Positions 35,102-44,522 of a stretch of 64,000 nt of DNA are shown piece after piece. The notes beneath the pieces are model-generated. The model ran no database searches, was not told the DNA's origin, and worked only from the letters and a program-made list of their open reading frames with translations. Location: the NCBI GenBank assembly GCA_963802355.1, contig CAWDIV010000004.1, forward strand, positions 124,001-188,000, read 5' to 3'. Both the position numbers and the translations under genes were made by a program. Positions within the stretch are counted from its first letter, which is position 1, and every line of letters starts with the position of its first letter. Source of the stretch: SG8-41 sp963802355 (GTDB lineage Bacteria; Pseudomonadota; Gammaproteobacteria; Burkholderiales; SG8-41).

Positions 35102-36244
35102 CTACCCGACCAGGCCGTAGAAATTCCTGGCGTTCTCGCAGGTGAGCTTGCGCGTCACGTCGGGCGGCAGGTTCCCGAACTGCTCGTCGATGTACTTCTT
35201 CGACTCGGGCCAGACGCCGTCGGGATGCGGGTAGTCCGATCCCCACATGAGCGTCTCGACGCCCATATCGTCGATCAGCTTGGTGCCGACGCGATCGAAC
35301 TGGAACGTCGCCTTGCACTGCCGGCGCCAGTACTCGCTCGGCTTCAGCTTGAGCGGGAGGTCGTGGTACTGGTCCTCGAACTCGAAATCCATCCGGTCGA
35401 GCACGTACGGAATCCAGCCGATGCCGCTCTCGCCGAAGGCGATACGGAGGTTCGGATAGCGCTCAAAGACCGCCCGCCCCATCAGAGCGGTGAGGATGTT
35501 CGCCAGGTTCATCTGGAACATGCAGATGTTGCTGTACTGGAGCGCGCGCAGCGTGAGACCCGAGTACTTCTCGCGGATCTTCGGCGACACCGACGGGAAG
35601 GTGTGGAAGTGGAGCGGAATGCCGACCTCGTCGATTGCTTGCCACAGCGGCTCCCATTGTGGATGCCACATCGGCTCCATGTCCCACGAGCACGACAGCT
35701 CGATGCCCTTGAAGCCCAGCTTGGCGACGCGGTGTACCTCGGCTACCGCCGCCTCGATGTCCCCGTACGGCAGGCACGCGAGGCCGATGTGGCGGTCGGG
35801 ATAATGGCTGCAGAACCCGGCGAGCCACGTGTTGTAGATGCGCAGCATCTCGTTGGAGGCTTCGCGGTCGTTCAGCCTGGCCGCCGCCGCGAGGATGCCG
35901 TAGATCACCTCGGCGTCGACGCCGTCGCGGTCCATCTCCTTGACGCGCAGATGCGGGTCGCCGGGCCGCCGTACACCCTTCCTGCCCTCCTCGTACAGGC
36001 CGGTCTTCGCCATGATGTCGACGCGTAGCTGCTTGCCCGGCACGTACTTCTGGCCCGATGCGCCTACGCCGCCCACGAGGCCGAAGATCGCGCCGTTTTT
36101 CGCGACCCACCGTGGCCCGTCGGGTCCGTCGGCGACGTACGGCATTTTGTCTTTCAGCTCGCTGGGCGCCTCCGACACGAACAGGTCGGGAGGCAGCCAG
36201 ATCAGGTCCAGGTGACAGTCTGCGGATATCCGGTTGTAGTGCAT
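35102..36244 (-). CDS. Amidohydrolase family 2 metal-dependent hydrolase/decarboxylase
   Basis: The 380-residue protein belongs to the ACMSD-like amidohydrolases, which decarboxylate or hydrolyse aromatic and cyclic acids. Visible metal or active-site parts: ADCHLDLIWLPPDLF near the N-terminus, PLHFHTFPS in the middle, RIAFGESGIGWIPYVLDR and WGSDYPHPDGVWPES near the C-terminus. The last two are signatures of this group. Start 36244 has a GGAGGAG ribosome site. The protein is cytoplasmic and its substrate is unknown. Confidence 0.9.
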   Translation of the reverse strand: MHYNRISADCHLDLIWLPPDLFVSEAPSELKDKMPYVADGPDGPRWVAKNGAIFGLVGGVGASGQKYVPGKQLRVDIMAKTGLYEEGRKGVRRPGDPHLRVKEMDRDGVDAEVIYGILAAAARLNDREASNEMLRIYNTWLAGFCSHYPDRHIGLACLPYGDIEAAVAEVHRVAKLGFKGIELSCSWDMEPMWHPQWEPLWQAIDEVGIPLHFHTFPSVSPKIREKYSGLTLRALQYSNICMFQMNLANILTALMGRAVFERYPNLRIAFGESGIGWIPYVLDRMDFEFEDQYHDLPLKLKPSEYWRRQCKATFQFDRVGTKLIDDMGVETLMWGSDYPHPDGVWPESKKYIDEQFGNLPPDVTRKLTCENARNFYGLVG

Positions 36245-36479
36245 GGTTCTCCTCCCTGCGTTGGTGCTGCGATCGGGCGTCGGGAACGCGCGTGGATTCA
36301 CGGTAGCGAGATCGCGACCCAGCGTCAACTCGATGCGAGAAGCGCAAGCGATCGATACGAGCTAGCGAGTTAGCAGCGCCTGTTTCGGTCGAGGCAACTG
36401 AGGCGCACTTCTCCCACCACCCCGCCTACTTACGACCCACCCTTCCTCAGACAGGGAGTTCTAGGGGAACGACTCGGGG

Positions 36480-36735
36480 CCGGATGGACCTTTCTGCTTC
36501 CAAAAAACCGGGAGATGGGGGCGGGCTGGGGGTGCCTCCCATAAGGGGAGGCGGAGTAACAACGCACGCCTCCGTCGAGCTGCCGGGCCGACATTTGTGC
36601 CGCAGTCGTCGGTCGCGGGTCGTTCGTGTGCGGCTGGTCGTGTGTTGACCTGCCGCCGCGAACGGGGATCCGCTCGACGACGTGCTTTGCGGCACCATGA
36701 GGACCGGCGGGTCGGCGGAGGCGTGCAGCGTTTTC
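36480..36735 (+). repeat. Dispersed repeat family 1, partial copy with G-rich motif
   Basis: The G-rich motif (36510-36532, one base changed), the phrase CGCTCGACGACGTGCTTTGC, and GACCGGCGGGTCGGCGGAGG match blocks of 51530-51590 and 230-265. No gene is seen from 36245 to 36749. Confidence 0.7.
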
Positions 36736-36749
36736 TACGGCTGATCCAC

Positions 36750-38282
36750 TCAGCGCCTTCCCGGCGTTGTTCCGGAGGCCGCCGAATCTGGAACGAGCAT
36801 TCGGATGGTGCCATCCTGCCTCGACGTGATGAGCAGCTCGCCGTCGCGGGTCTGGCTGATGAAGAGATCGGCGCGGGCGATCTTGGAGCCCATTTTCCGA
36901 TCGATGAGCTCCTGCAGCGATACATTCACCCGGTTGCCGCCGGCGTCCCGCTCGTAGAGCTGCATTTCCTCGATCGGCGCCACGGTGCGGGGAATCCCGT
37001 CGTCGGCCTTCTTCATCGCGGCAAGGTCCGCCGCAAAGATGCGGCCGCCATGAATGTCGCCAAAGACATATTTGCCGCGCAGCGCGGCGATCCGGCCGTG
37101 ATACGCGAAGCCGCCGGTTATCGCCCGCCCTTCGTCGTGGTCGTAGATCGCGACCGGATACGTGAAGCCGTCCTTCTGGCGTCCGTCCAGGATTTCCGGG
37201 GGTAGCGGGAACAGCTCTTTCAGCTCGCCACCGCGCCAGCGGCCATTTTCCCAGTACCCCTCAAGCCTCATCCAGCCATAGTTGCCGCCGTTGCGGACGA
37301 TATTGATCTCCTCGATGTGGTGCATCCCGATGTCGTTGGCGAACATGGTTCCGTCGGTGTCCCATGACAGCCGGTGGGCGTTGCGGAATCCGTAGGCGTA
37401 GATTTCGCCCAGCGCGTTCGGCCCGTCCGCGGCGAACTTGTTGGCCTTTGGAATCGTGTAGTCACCGAGGCCTTTCACGCCGCGGGTGACCGACGGACTG
37501 CGCGGATCGACGCGCAGGATGGCGGTTATGAGCGAATCAAGACGCTGTGTCTGAGCCGGGTTGCTCTGGTTCGGTCCGCCGCCATTGCTGAATCCATGAT
37601 CGCTGCCGCTGATGTAAAGCAGGCCGTAGTCAACGTCCCCGGGCTTGGCCGTCGGGTTGAACTCCACCGCGCTCAAGGGATGCGTCAGGTTTGTGACTAC
37701 GTGGGCCGTGCGCAGGAGCTCACGTCTGGTGCCCGCAAACTCGTTGGCGGCCGGATTCGTCGCGCGCCATTCCGTGATGATGTTGTGGTGGGTCACGTCC
37801 TTCAATCCGTACCCGGGCGGGATGAAGTCGGGCGTCGCCGGATTGCCCGGCCCGTGCTCCCCATGCACGGTGTAGAACAGGCCATTTCGCGCGAACTCCG
37901 GATGAAAGACAAACCCGATGAATCCGCTCGAGAGCCGGTTGTAGACCGCAAGCGGAAACGTGTCCGCCACATTCGCGTACACGTGCGGTTGGTTGTTCGA
38001 ATCGATCCGGTACAGGAAACCGCGCGAGTCGTTGGCGAAACGACGGCCGTCGGGCAGGTCCCGTACGTAGTTCACCCGGGCCCAGCCGGCCGGTTTCACG
38101 TCCTGGTCGGCGGGCCGAATTCCACGGGTGTCCGGGAGGCGCGCCAGCTCCACGATCTCGACCGCCAGGCCGCGTTTCTCGATCGGGGCCGGAATCGGGT
38201 TGCTGGTGATCTGGGCCTCTACCGAACCTGCAACCACGATCGCCAGCAGCGGCATGATGATTTGCAGCTTTCGTCTGCGCAT
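36750..38282 (-). CDS. PQQ-dependent sugar dehydrogenase-like beta-propeller (sorbosone/glucose dehydrogenase type), exported
   Basis: The protein of about 510 residues has an N-terminal signal peptide (RRRKLQIIMPLLAIVVAGSV, cleavage near EAQ). The beta-propeller includes YNRLSSGFIGFVFHPEFARN, LLYISGSDHGFSNGGG, LGEIYAYGFRNAHRLSWD and GGNYGWMRLEG. These follow the pattern of soluble PQQ aldose/sorbosone dehydrogenases, with HxE and GFRNxxR-type motifs. It would oxidise a sugar or related alcohol in the periplasm, if PQQ is available. Start 38282 is preceded by GGGAGG. A repeat copy lies at its 3' end. Confidence 0.87.
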   Translation of the reverse strand: MRRRKLQIIMPLLAIVVAGSVEAQITSNPIPAPIEKRGLAVEIVELARLPDTRGIRPADQDVKPAGWARVNYVRDLPDGRRFANDSRGFLYRIDSNNQPHVYANVADTFPLAVYNRLSSGFIGFVFHPEFARNGLFYTVHGEHGPGNPATPDFIPPGYGLKDVTHHNIITEWRATNPAANEFAGTRRELLRTAHVVTNLTHPLSAVEFNPTAKPGDVDYGLLYISGSDHGFSNGGGPNQSNPAQTQRLDSLITAILRVDPRSPSVTRGVKGLGDYTIPKANKFAADGPNALGEIYAYGFRNAHRLSWDTDGTMFANDIGMHHIEEINIVRNGGNYGWMRLEGYWENGRWRGGELKELFPLPPEILDGRQKDGFTYPVAIYDHDEGRAITGGFAYHGRIAALRGKYVFGDIHGGRIFAADLAAMKKADDGIPRTVAPIEEMQLYERDAGGNRVNVSLQELIDRKMGSKIARADLFISQTRDGELLITSRQDGTIRMLVPDSAASGTTPGRR

Positions 38283-38354
38283 GGGACCTCCCTGATCTTC
38301 AAATGTGTAACTTGCGTCCGACAATTATCGAGCGTCCGCAAATTAGTTGACGCT

Positions 38355-38650
38355 CGATCCCTCACCCCCAACCCCTCTCCCGCAGGAGGGGGGAGCGTCC
38401 AGCGGGAAATGGTTTGTCAACCATTCCCGAACGTTCAACAATGGACGGACACGATCGGCGTCATGCTATACGGATAAAGCGTCGAGGGGGAGGGAGATTG
38501 CAGCTTGCCGCGAACGAGGACCGAAACCCCGACTCACCCTCAGGCAGAAGGGGAATTCGACCCCTCACCCTTCTCCACTCTCCCGAGTGGAGAGGGGAAC
38601 GTACAGCGGTAATGGCTCGTCAGCCATTTACCGAAGGTTCAATAGGACTT
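38355..38650. repeat. Two direct copies of a CCTCACCC...GTTCAA element
   Basis: 38361-38445 and 38561-38645 share an order of blocks: CCTCACCC, a CTCTCCC/GGGGA hairpin, CAGCGG-AATGG, GTCA-CCATT, CCGAA-GTTCAA. Both can form a hairpin. There is no gene from 38283 to 38740. The line after them (TTGGTCCGACCCGAAAAG) is a family 2 phrase. Confidence 0.6.
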
Positions 38651-38740
38651 GTCTTGGTCCGACCCGAAAAGTGACACCGAGAAATGACTTGTCCGCCGTG
38701 AGATACTTTCGATCTGATTACTCTCGAGACGGAGGAATCC

Positions 38741-39271
38741 ATGTCTGCAGAGATGGCACCTCACCTTGCAACGGATCACGCGGACAAAGGATCGAAGTTC
38801 GTGCTGCAGCCTGACGAGGGCGCGTCGTACTGGCAGCCAAAACCGGCCAACGGCTACGTCACGATCAAGGTCAGCCCGGACAACTGCACGTCAAACCTGG
38901 TGGCGATGGGAGTCCAGGTCGTCGCGCCGAACGGCTGCTATGTGCGCGAGCATTGGCATTCGCGCAACGAGGAGATTCTGTTCTGCTTCGAGGGCCGTGG
39001 CACGATCCTGGTGGATGGCGCGCCGCACGCCTTCGTGCCCGGCACGACGGCGTACCTGGGCCGCTGGGTCAAGCACAAAATCATCAACGACGACGCGGAG
39101 CGGCCGCTCAAGTTCACCTGGACCTACCTGCCGCCCGGCCTGGATCAATTCTTCGCTTCGATCGGACGGCCGCGCCATGCGGGGGAGTCAACACCCGAAC
39201 CCTTCGAGCGGCCTGCCGATGTTCTGGGCACGGAGCAGCGTACTGGGTTCGGTCCGCCCCTGGACCGCTAG
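38741..39271 (+). CDS. Cupin-domain protein
   Basis: The 176-residue protein is a single cupin. Motif 1 is visible as REHWHSRNEEILFCFEGRG (His-x-His-x4-Glu) and motif 2 as PGTTAYLGRWVKHKIIND. Metal-binding cupins of this type are often isomerases or dioxygenases of small acids. A ribosome site (GGAGG) lies 6 bases before the ATG. A putative polysaccharide deacetylase follows 28 bp downstream with its own ribosome site, and the two probably form an operon. Confidence 0.88.
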   Translation: MSAEMAPHLATDHADKGSKFVLQPDEGASYWQPKPANGYVTIKVSPDNCTSNLVAMGVQVVAPNGCYVREHWHSRNEEILFCFEGRGTILVDGAPHAFVPGTTAYLGRWVKHKIINDDAERPLKFTWTYLPPGLDQFFASIGRPRHAGESTPEPFERPADVLGTEQRTGFGPPLDR

Positions 39272-39299
39272 CGCTCCGGGCGCCTGGAAGGAGGATGCC

Positions 39300-40187
39300 A
39301 TGCAGCCGATGGACTACGGCCCTTTCCCGTACGTGCCGATCAACCGGAGGGCAAAGTGGAACTGGCCGAACGGCGCGCGCCTCGCGGTGTGGGTGATCCC
39401 GAATCTCGAGTTCTTCTCGCTGAAGACGCCGCTCGCCGGCCATCCGTGGGAAAAAGCGCACGAGTACAAAGCGCCGACTGTCCGGGCGTGGGGACAGCGC
39501 GATTACGGCAATCGCGTCGGCGTCTTCAGGATGATGGACGTGCTCACGAAACACGGCATCCGCGCCACGGCCACGACGAACACCGACATCTGCGATCACC
39601 ATCCCCAGATCATCGAGGACGCCGTGAAGCTCGGCTGGGAGTTCATGGGCCACAACAAGACCAACAGCACGCGGCTGACCGCGCTCGAGCCCGAGCAGGA
39701 GCGCGAGTTGATCCGCTACTGCACGAAGCGGCTCACCGAAGCGACGGGCAAGCGGCCGCTGGGCTGGCTCGGCGCGGGGCTCGCCGAGACGTGGCACACG
39801 CTCGATTACCTCGCGGAGGAGGACTACCTATACGTCTCGGACTGGGTGAACGACGACCAGCCGTATCGGATGAAGAGCGCCGGCAAGGAGCTCATCTATC
39901 TGCCCTACTCCTACGAGGTGAACGATTCGAACCAGGTTAACTATCGCTTCGCGACGGGAGAGGACTTCGGACAAATCATCAGGAACACATTCGACGTGCT
40001 GTATGCGGAAGGCGCGGAGTCGGCGCGCGTGATGGCGATCTGCCTGCATCCTTTCATGACCGGCGTGCCGCATCGCATCGGCGCGCTGGACAAGGCCCTC
40101 GCCTACATCAAAGGTCACGACGGGGTTTGGTTCGCGACGGGCGAGGAGATCGTGCGCGCATACATGGCTTCGAAAGCTTCGATCTGA
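39300..40187 (+). CDS. Polysaccharide-deacetylase-family protein (PuuE-like)
   Basis: The 295-residue protein is a NodB-type hydrolase of the cytoplasmic branch that includes allantoinase PuuE. Features: FRMMDVLTKHGIRATATTNT, GWEFMGHNKTNSTRLTALEP (metal His region), RPLGWLGAGLAETWHTLDYL, and ICLHPFMTGVPHRIGAL at the C-terminus. There is no signal peptide, so it is more likely to act on small cyclic amides or ureido compounds than on a polysaccharide. GGAAGGAGG precedes ATG 39300. It is paired with the upstream cupin gene, which recalls ureide-degradation gene pairs (inference). Confidence 0.85.
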   Translation: MQPMDYGPFPYVPINRRAKWNWPNGARLAVWVIPNLEFFSLKTPLAGHPWEKAHEYKAPTVRAWGQRDYGNRVGVFRMMDVLTKHGIRATATTNTDICDHHPQIIEDAVKLGWEFMGHNKTNSTRLTALEPEQERELIRYCTKRLTEATGKRPLGWLGAGLAETWHTLDYLAEEDYLYVSDWVNDDQPYRMKSAGKELIYLPYSYEVNDSNQVNYRFATGEDFGQIIRNTFDVLYAEGAESARVMAICLHPFMTGVPHRIGALDKALAYIKGHDGVWFATGEEIVRAYMASKASI

Positions 40188-40417
40188 ACGGCGCTTCGCG
40201 TCGCAGGGAACACTCGGGCTGGATCTTCGATAGTTACGGCAGCTACGACGGCGTCATCGTTGGAGTCGCGCTGGCCGTGTTGCTCACCGGCTTCGGACTT
40301 TGGAGCGCGACGCGGCGACGGGGGCCGGCATGACACGGGTGTCAGCGAGGTAGAGCAAAAAGGGACGCACACCATTTCCCAGTCCTAAAAATGTGTGCGT
40401 CCCCGGAACTCCGGGCC

Positions 40418-41388
40418 TCAATCGGCATTCAGGCCCAGGGACTTGACGACCTTCGCCCACTTCGCGATCTCGTCGTGGATGATCTTGCCGAGCTGCTCGG
40501 GGCTGCTGCTTTCCGCCACCATTCCGGCGGAATCCAGGCGGGACTTCACGTCCGGCAGCGTCAGGACCTTGACCGTCTCCGTATTGAGGCGCGCGACGAT
40601 TTCCGGAGGCCGTGCCGGTCGGCACGAGCAAGCCGTACCACGCGCTGGTCTCGTAACCGGGAATACCGGCTTCCGCGACTGTCGGCAGCTCCGGGAGGTA
40701 TGGCGATCGCTGCGCGGTGCTGACGGCGAGCGCGCGCAGCCGGCCCGCCTTGATCTGGGTGATGCACGAGGGCGTGGTCGTGAATCCGACCGAGGCTTCG
40801 CCGGAAACCAGCGCGATGACCGACGGTCCGCCGCCCTTGTAGGGGATGTGCAGCATATTCGTCCCCGTCATGCTCTTGAACAGCTCGCCGGCGAGATGCG
40901 GACCGGTGCCGGTGCCCGAAGAGGAGTGACGTGAACTCGCCTGGGCGCGATTTCGCAACCGCGATCAGCTCCTTCACCGACTTCGCCGGCACCGACGGAT
41001 GCACGACCACCACGTAGGCCGTGCTGCCGAGGTGCGAAACGGGCACGAAATCCCTGACGAGGTTGTAGCCGAGGTTGCGATAGAGGGTCGCGTTGACCGT
41101 ATGCGTGACCGTCGTCATGAACCACGTATAGCCGTCGGGCGGCGACTTCGCGGCGAGCTCCGCGCCGATGTTGGCGCCGCCCCCGCCGCGGTTATCCACG
41201 ACGATCTGCTGCCCCAGCGCTTCGCCAAGGCGGTTTCCCATGGCGCGCGCCATCGTGTCGGTGCCGCCGCCGGGCGGAAACGGGATGATGAAGCGAATCG
41301 AGCGGTTGGGATACTGCGCCTGCGCCGGAGCAAGCCACGCAAGACAGAGAATCGAGCAGGTTAGCCAGACATGCGACCTGGAAATCAT
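40418..41388 (-). pseudogene. Bug/TctC-type solute-binding protein, two frameshifts
   Basis: The start at 41388 gives a signal peptide ending APAQAQ, then YPNRSIRFIIPFPPGGGTDT, PDGYTWFM, HPSVPAKSVKELIAVAKSRP. The frame changes near 40935; SMTGTNMLHIPYKGGGPSVI and RALAVSTAQRSPYLPELPTV follow in another frame. It changes again near 40625 before the C-terminal helix. The summed length is normal for a Bug protein. MITE copy 3 ends only 13 bp upstream of the start codon, directly before the AAGGAGAG ribosome site. Confidence 0.88.
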
Positions 41389-41401
41389 GGTTCTCTCCTT
41401 A

Positions 41402-41666
41402 GAACCTATTTCATATATAGGCACGTGTGCGACGGAGGCGAGGTGGGATGCAGTTCGAGGAGGAGGACCCGAAGAATATGTCGATATTTCGAGGGCCCCC
41501 GACAAAGAGATGCGCCCAGATCGCCCCGTCCCTCCGGGTTGCGGCCAGGACGGTCGGCTGCATCGTTGCCCTCCTCGACCATATCGACATATGGCCTTCG
41601 TCGGGCGCCTCGCATCCGGTCCGTCCTGGCCACAACGCATCACGCGCCTATATATGAAATAGGTTC
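41402..41666. mobile_element. MITE-like element, copy 3 (265 bp), at the Bug gene 5' end
   Basis: Ends GAACCTATTTCATATATAG and CTATATATGAAATAGGTTC are perfect inverted repeats. The flanks TTA (41399-41401) and TTA (41667-41669) look like a 3-bp target duplication. The interior is close to copies 1 and 2 and has nested inverted blocks (ATATGTCGATATTT, ATATCGACATATGG). It separates the Bug gene from whatever promoter it had. Confidence 0.87.
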
Positions 41667-41673
41667 TTATGTC

Positions 41674-41705
41674 CCGCCACGGCCGCCGTGGCGGTCCTTT
41701 TTTCT
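41674..41705 (+). terminator. Hairpin with T run
   Basis: CCGCCACGG-CCG-CCGTGGCGG forms a perfect 9-bp stem followed by TCCTTTTTT. It is a strong rho-independent terminator for plus-strand transcription, now isolated by the neighbouring MITE. Confidence 0.7.
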
Positions 41706-41745
41706 TTCCGGCCAATCTACGCCTCACGTCCGGGCAGGACAAGGA

Positions 41746-41800
<55 letters not shown>

Positions 41801-41950
41801 GGCCTGGTACACGGCCGTGCTACCCGAAGGGGCTGCTCGGGGGCGAAGACAAGTTCGTGCGGCACATCAGGCTGCAGAAACCGTCCCACATCGACGAGCC
41901 GGCGTTCCGCGCGCTGCTCAAGCAGGCCGCGCGCTGGCAGAGTCCGCGCC

Positions 41951-42727
41951 TTACTTGAGGACCTCGGTCGTCTTGCGCAGCACCCGGCGCGCGAAATAGT
42001 GGAATGTCGCGCCAACAGCCTTGGGCTCGAGACGATAGTCGTGCGCCTCTTTTGCTGCTTCCGGCTTGAGCTGTTTGATCGGCCCGACTGCACGCGCGAG
42101 CAATTGCATACGTGCCGTGCGTTCAATGAAAACGGACAGAACGGCCGCCTCCTCTATCGTGGTGCAGGCGCAAAGTTGTCCGTGATGGGCGAGCAGAATG
42201 GAGCGCTTGTTTCCCAGCGCGTCGTGGATGAGCTTGCCCTCCTCATCGCCGATGGGCGGTCCCGGCCACTCCGCCAGAAAGGCGCAGTCGTCGTGGAACA
42301 TGGAAGTGTCCATGTGGGCGGCGACCAGCGGCTCGCCCAGCAACGACAAGGCGGAGATGTGCGGCGGATGGGTATGAACTATCGCGTTCACTTGCGGGCG
42401 ATGGCGATAAATCCACAGGTGAAACCGGTTTGACGGGTTCACCATGCCGTCGCCTTCGAGCAGGTTCAAATCGTCGTCGCACAGGACGATATTGCTTGCC
42501 TGCGCCTCGTCGAAGCCGAGGCCAAAGCTCAACATCCAGTAGGTGCCGGGCTTCTCGCCACGCGCGGTTATCTGACCGGCCAGCGCGGATTCATGGCCCT
42601 CGTCCGCCAGGATCCGGCACGAGAGAGCAATTTTCTGCCGCAGATTCCATTCGGGAGCGAGAAGATGCTTCTCCATCTCCGTGGTGGCGCGCTCGTGGTA
42701 GGTCTCTTTCGGCCTGATGACTGCCAT
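41951..42727 (-). CDS. Class II aldolase/adducin-family protein
   Basis: The 258-residue protein carries the zinc-binding pair HTHPPH in VNAIVHTHPPHISALSLLG and a later LLAHHGQLCACTTIEEA, the usual pattern of class II aldolases such as fuculose-phosphate aldolase. Related enzymes also include decarboxylases. The N-terminal KIALSCRILADEGHESALAG matches the family. It is cytoplasmic. It is divergent from an intact Bug gene (42888), so it may act on the compound captured by that protein. Confidence 0.9.
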   Translation of the reverse strand: MAVIRPKETYHERATTEMEKHLLAPEWNLRQKIALSCRILADEGHESALAGQITARGEKPGTYWMLSFGLGFDEAQASNIVLCDDDLNLLEGDGMVNPSNRFHLWIYRHRPQVNAIVHTHPPHISALSLLGEPLVAAHMDTSMFHDDCAFLAEWPGPPIGDEEGKLIHDALGNKRSILLAHHGQLCACTTIEEAAVLSVFIERTARMQLLARAVGPIKQLKPEAAKEAHDYRLEPKAVGATFHYFARRVLRKTTEVLK

Positions 42728-42887
42728 GTCTTTTCCTTAGCGAGAGAGGTTGTCCGGGGTATCTAGAGTGTATATCACGTGAGGCCGGTGTGGGCTATGA
42801 AGCGCACCGGCTTCGCGATCCAAAGTAAACTCGTTTCGGCATTGATAGAATAGTCCGGCCTGCAGGGACAATGGAGGAGGAAGGAAC

Positions 42888-43862
42888 ATGTTTCGATCCG
42901 GTAGATTGATTCTCGTGGTTGCGGGTTGCAGCATCTGGGGAGCGGGCGGCGCGCTCGCGCAGGTGTATCCCGCGAAAACAATCCGCGTGGTGGTGCCGTT
43001 TGCGCCAGGCGGCGCGACCGACATCACCGGACGCACGGTGGGCGCCAGGATCAGCGAAGCTCTCAAGCAGACCGTCGTCGTGGATAACCGTACGGGCGGA
43101 GGCGGGGTGATCGGCGCGGATATCGTGGCCAAGGCGCCTGCCGACGGATACACGGTTCTGCTCGCAACGCCCGCGGAGACCGCGATCCTGCCGCACCTGC
43201 AGAAGCTGCCGTACGACCCGCTCAAGGATCTTGCGCCGGTATCGCTTGCCACGGCGTCGGCGTTGATCCTCGTCGTGCATCCGTCGCTGCCGGTAAAGTC
43301 GGTGAAAGACCTGGTCGCGTTGATGAAAGCGCGCCCCGGCCAGTTGAGCTACGGCTCCGCCGGCACCGGCGGCGTGCATCACCTCGCCGCCGAGTTGCTC
43401 AAGGTCACTTTCAAGCTCGATATGGTGCACGTGCCGTACAAAGGCGTCGGTGCGGTGATCCCCGACCTCCTCGGCGGCCACATACAGATGACGTTCTCCA
43501 GCATGCCGCCGTCGATGCCTTTCGTCGCGACGGGCAAGCTCCGGGCGCTGGCGGTCACTTCCACCGCGCGCTCGTCAGCCGCTCCCGACGTGCCGACGAT
43601 GATCGAGGCAGGGGTGCCGGATTTCGTCGCCACGAACTGGTTCGCGTACTTCGTGCCCGCGGGCACGCCTGACGCGATCGTGAACACGCTCAACGCGGAG
43701 ATCAACCGCACATTGAAGCGGGAAGACGTCAAGGCGAAGCTCGTTGCGCAGGGACTGGATACGCTGGGTACCTCGCCGCAAGAGCTCGGCAAGTTCGTAC
43801 GCGCAGAGAGCGAGAAGTTTGCGAAACTTATCAAGCTCTCCGGCGTGAAGGGCACGGACTAG
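42888..43862 (+). CDS. Bug/TctC-type solute-binding protein
   Basis: The intact 324-residue receptor has a signal peptide ending ALAQ, then YPAKTIRVVVPFAPGGATDI, GGGGVIGADIVAK, PADGYTVLLA, YDPLKDLAPV, HPSLPVKSVKDLVALMKARP, MVHVPYKGVGAVIPDLLGGH and LRALAVTSTARSSAAPDVPT. A very strong ribosome site (GAGGAGGAAGG) lies upstream of the ATG. It is divergent from the class II aldolase gene and convergent with a SnoaL-like gene. Confidence 0.95.
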   Translation: MFRSGRLILVVAGCSIWGAGGALAQVYPAKTIRVVVPFAPGGATDITGRTVGARISEALKQTVVVDNRTGGGGVIGADIVAKAPADGYTVLLATPAETAILPHLQKLPYDPLKDLAPVSLATASALILVVHPSLPVKSVKDLVALMKARPGQLSYGSAGTGGVHHLAAELLKVTFKLDMVHVPYKGVGAVIPDLLGGHIQMTFSSMPPSMPFVATGKLRALAVTSTARSSAAPDVPTMIEAGVPDFVATNWFAYFVPAGTPDAIVNTLNAEINRTLKREDVKAKLVAQGLDTLGTSPQELGKFVRAESEKFAKLIKLSGVKGTD

Positions 43863-43895
43863 AAGTCCCCTCCCCAGCCCCTCCCCCGCCGTGCG

Positions 43896-44381
43896 TCAGC
43901 GAGCCTGCCGCCGCGGCGGCCGGCGGGACGCGGCAGCCAGCTTTTTCAGGTCTATGGCGCCGACCTGCGACAGCACGCCTGCCAGGTCGAAATAGACGGT
44001 CTCCGCCCGGAGACGGCTACCGCGAAATTCCCATAGGACGCATGCCCGCACCCTGGCCCGCCTTCCGGTCGGCGCAAAGCCGAAGAACGGGCCGCGGTGG
44101 GTTCCACGCCACTCGTTCTCCGTGACGACGTAGTTGGTTCCCTCCGCGACTATTCGTCTGACCCGAACCTTGAAATCCGGGAAGCCGCGCCACTGCTGCA
44201 GATAGCGATCCGCGACCGCCTTCGGGCCAACGAAAGGCTTCGGAGAAATATTGACAGCACACACGCAATCCTTGGTCATTCCGGCGAGTAAGCCTTTCAG
44301 ATCCTGCGTGCTTTCCTGCCGGATGTGCTCCCGAATGACTTTGCGCCGTGCATTCCTCACTGCTGCATCCACTTTACTCAT
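43896..44381 (-). CDS. SnoaL-like (NTF2-fold) protein
   Basis: The 161-residue protein has the alpha+beta cone pattern of SnoaL polyketide-cyclase-like proteins: an N-terminal helix pair, then KPFVGPKAVADRYLQQWRG, FPDFKVRVRRIVAEGTNYVV and RVRACVLWEFRGSRLRAETV. Such proteins are often small isomerases, cyclases or steroid-delta-isomerase relatives. The last 20 residues are basic and probably unstructured. The ATG at 44381 starts directly downstream of an AGGTGGG sequence. Function unknown. Confidence 0.75.
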   Translation of the reverse strand: MSKVDAAVRNARRKVIREHIRQESTQDLKGLLAGMTKDCVCAVNISPKPFVGPKAVADRYLQQWRGFPDFKVRVRRIVAEGTNYVVTENEWRGTHRGPFFGFAPTGRRARVRACVLWEFRGSRLRAETVYFDLAGVLSQVGAIDLKKLAAASRRPPRRQAR

Positions 44382-44522
44382 TAAGGCCCACCTCTCAGCT
44401 TGCGGCGGCCCTGATGAAGGGCGGCCATAAACTCAAGCCAATCTGTTTATCATGATCGCGTGACGGCCCGCAACCGGAACGGACGGGGGTGGAGGAAAAC
44501 GGGGGCGGTGTAAGATTTGCCA

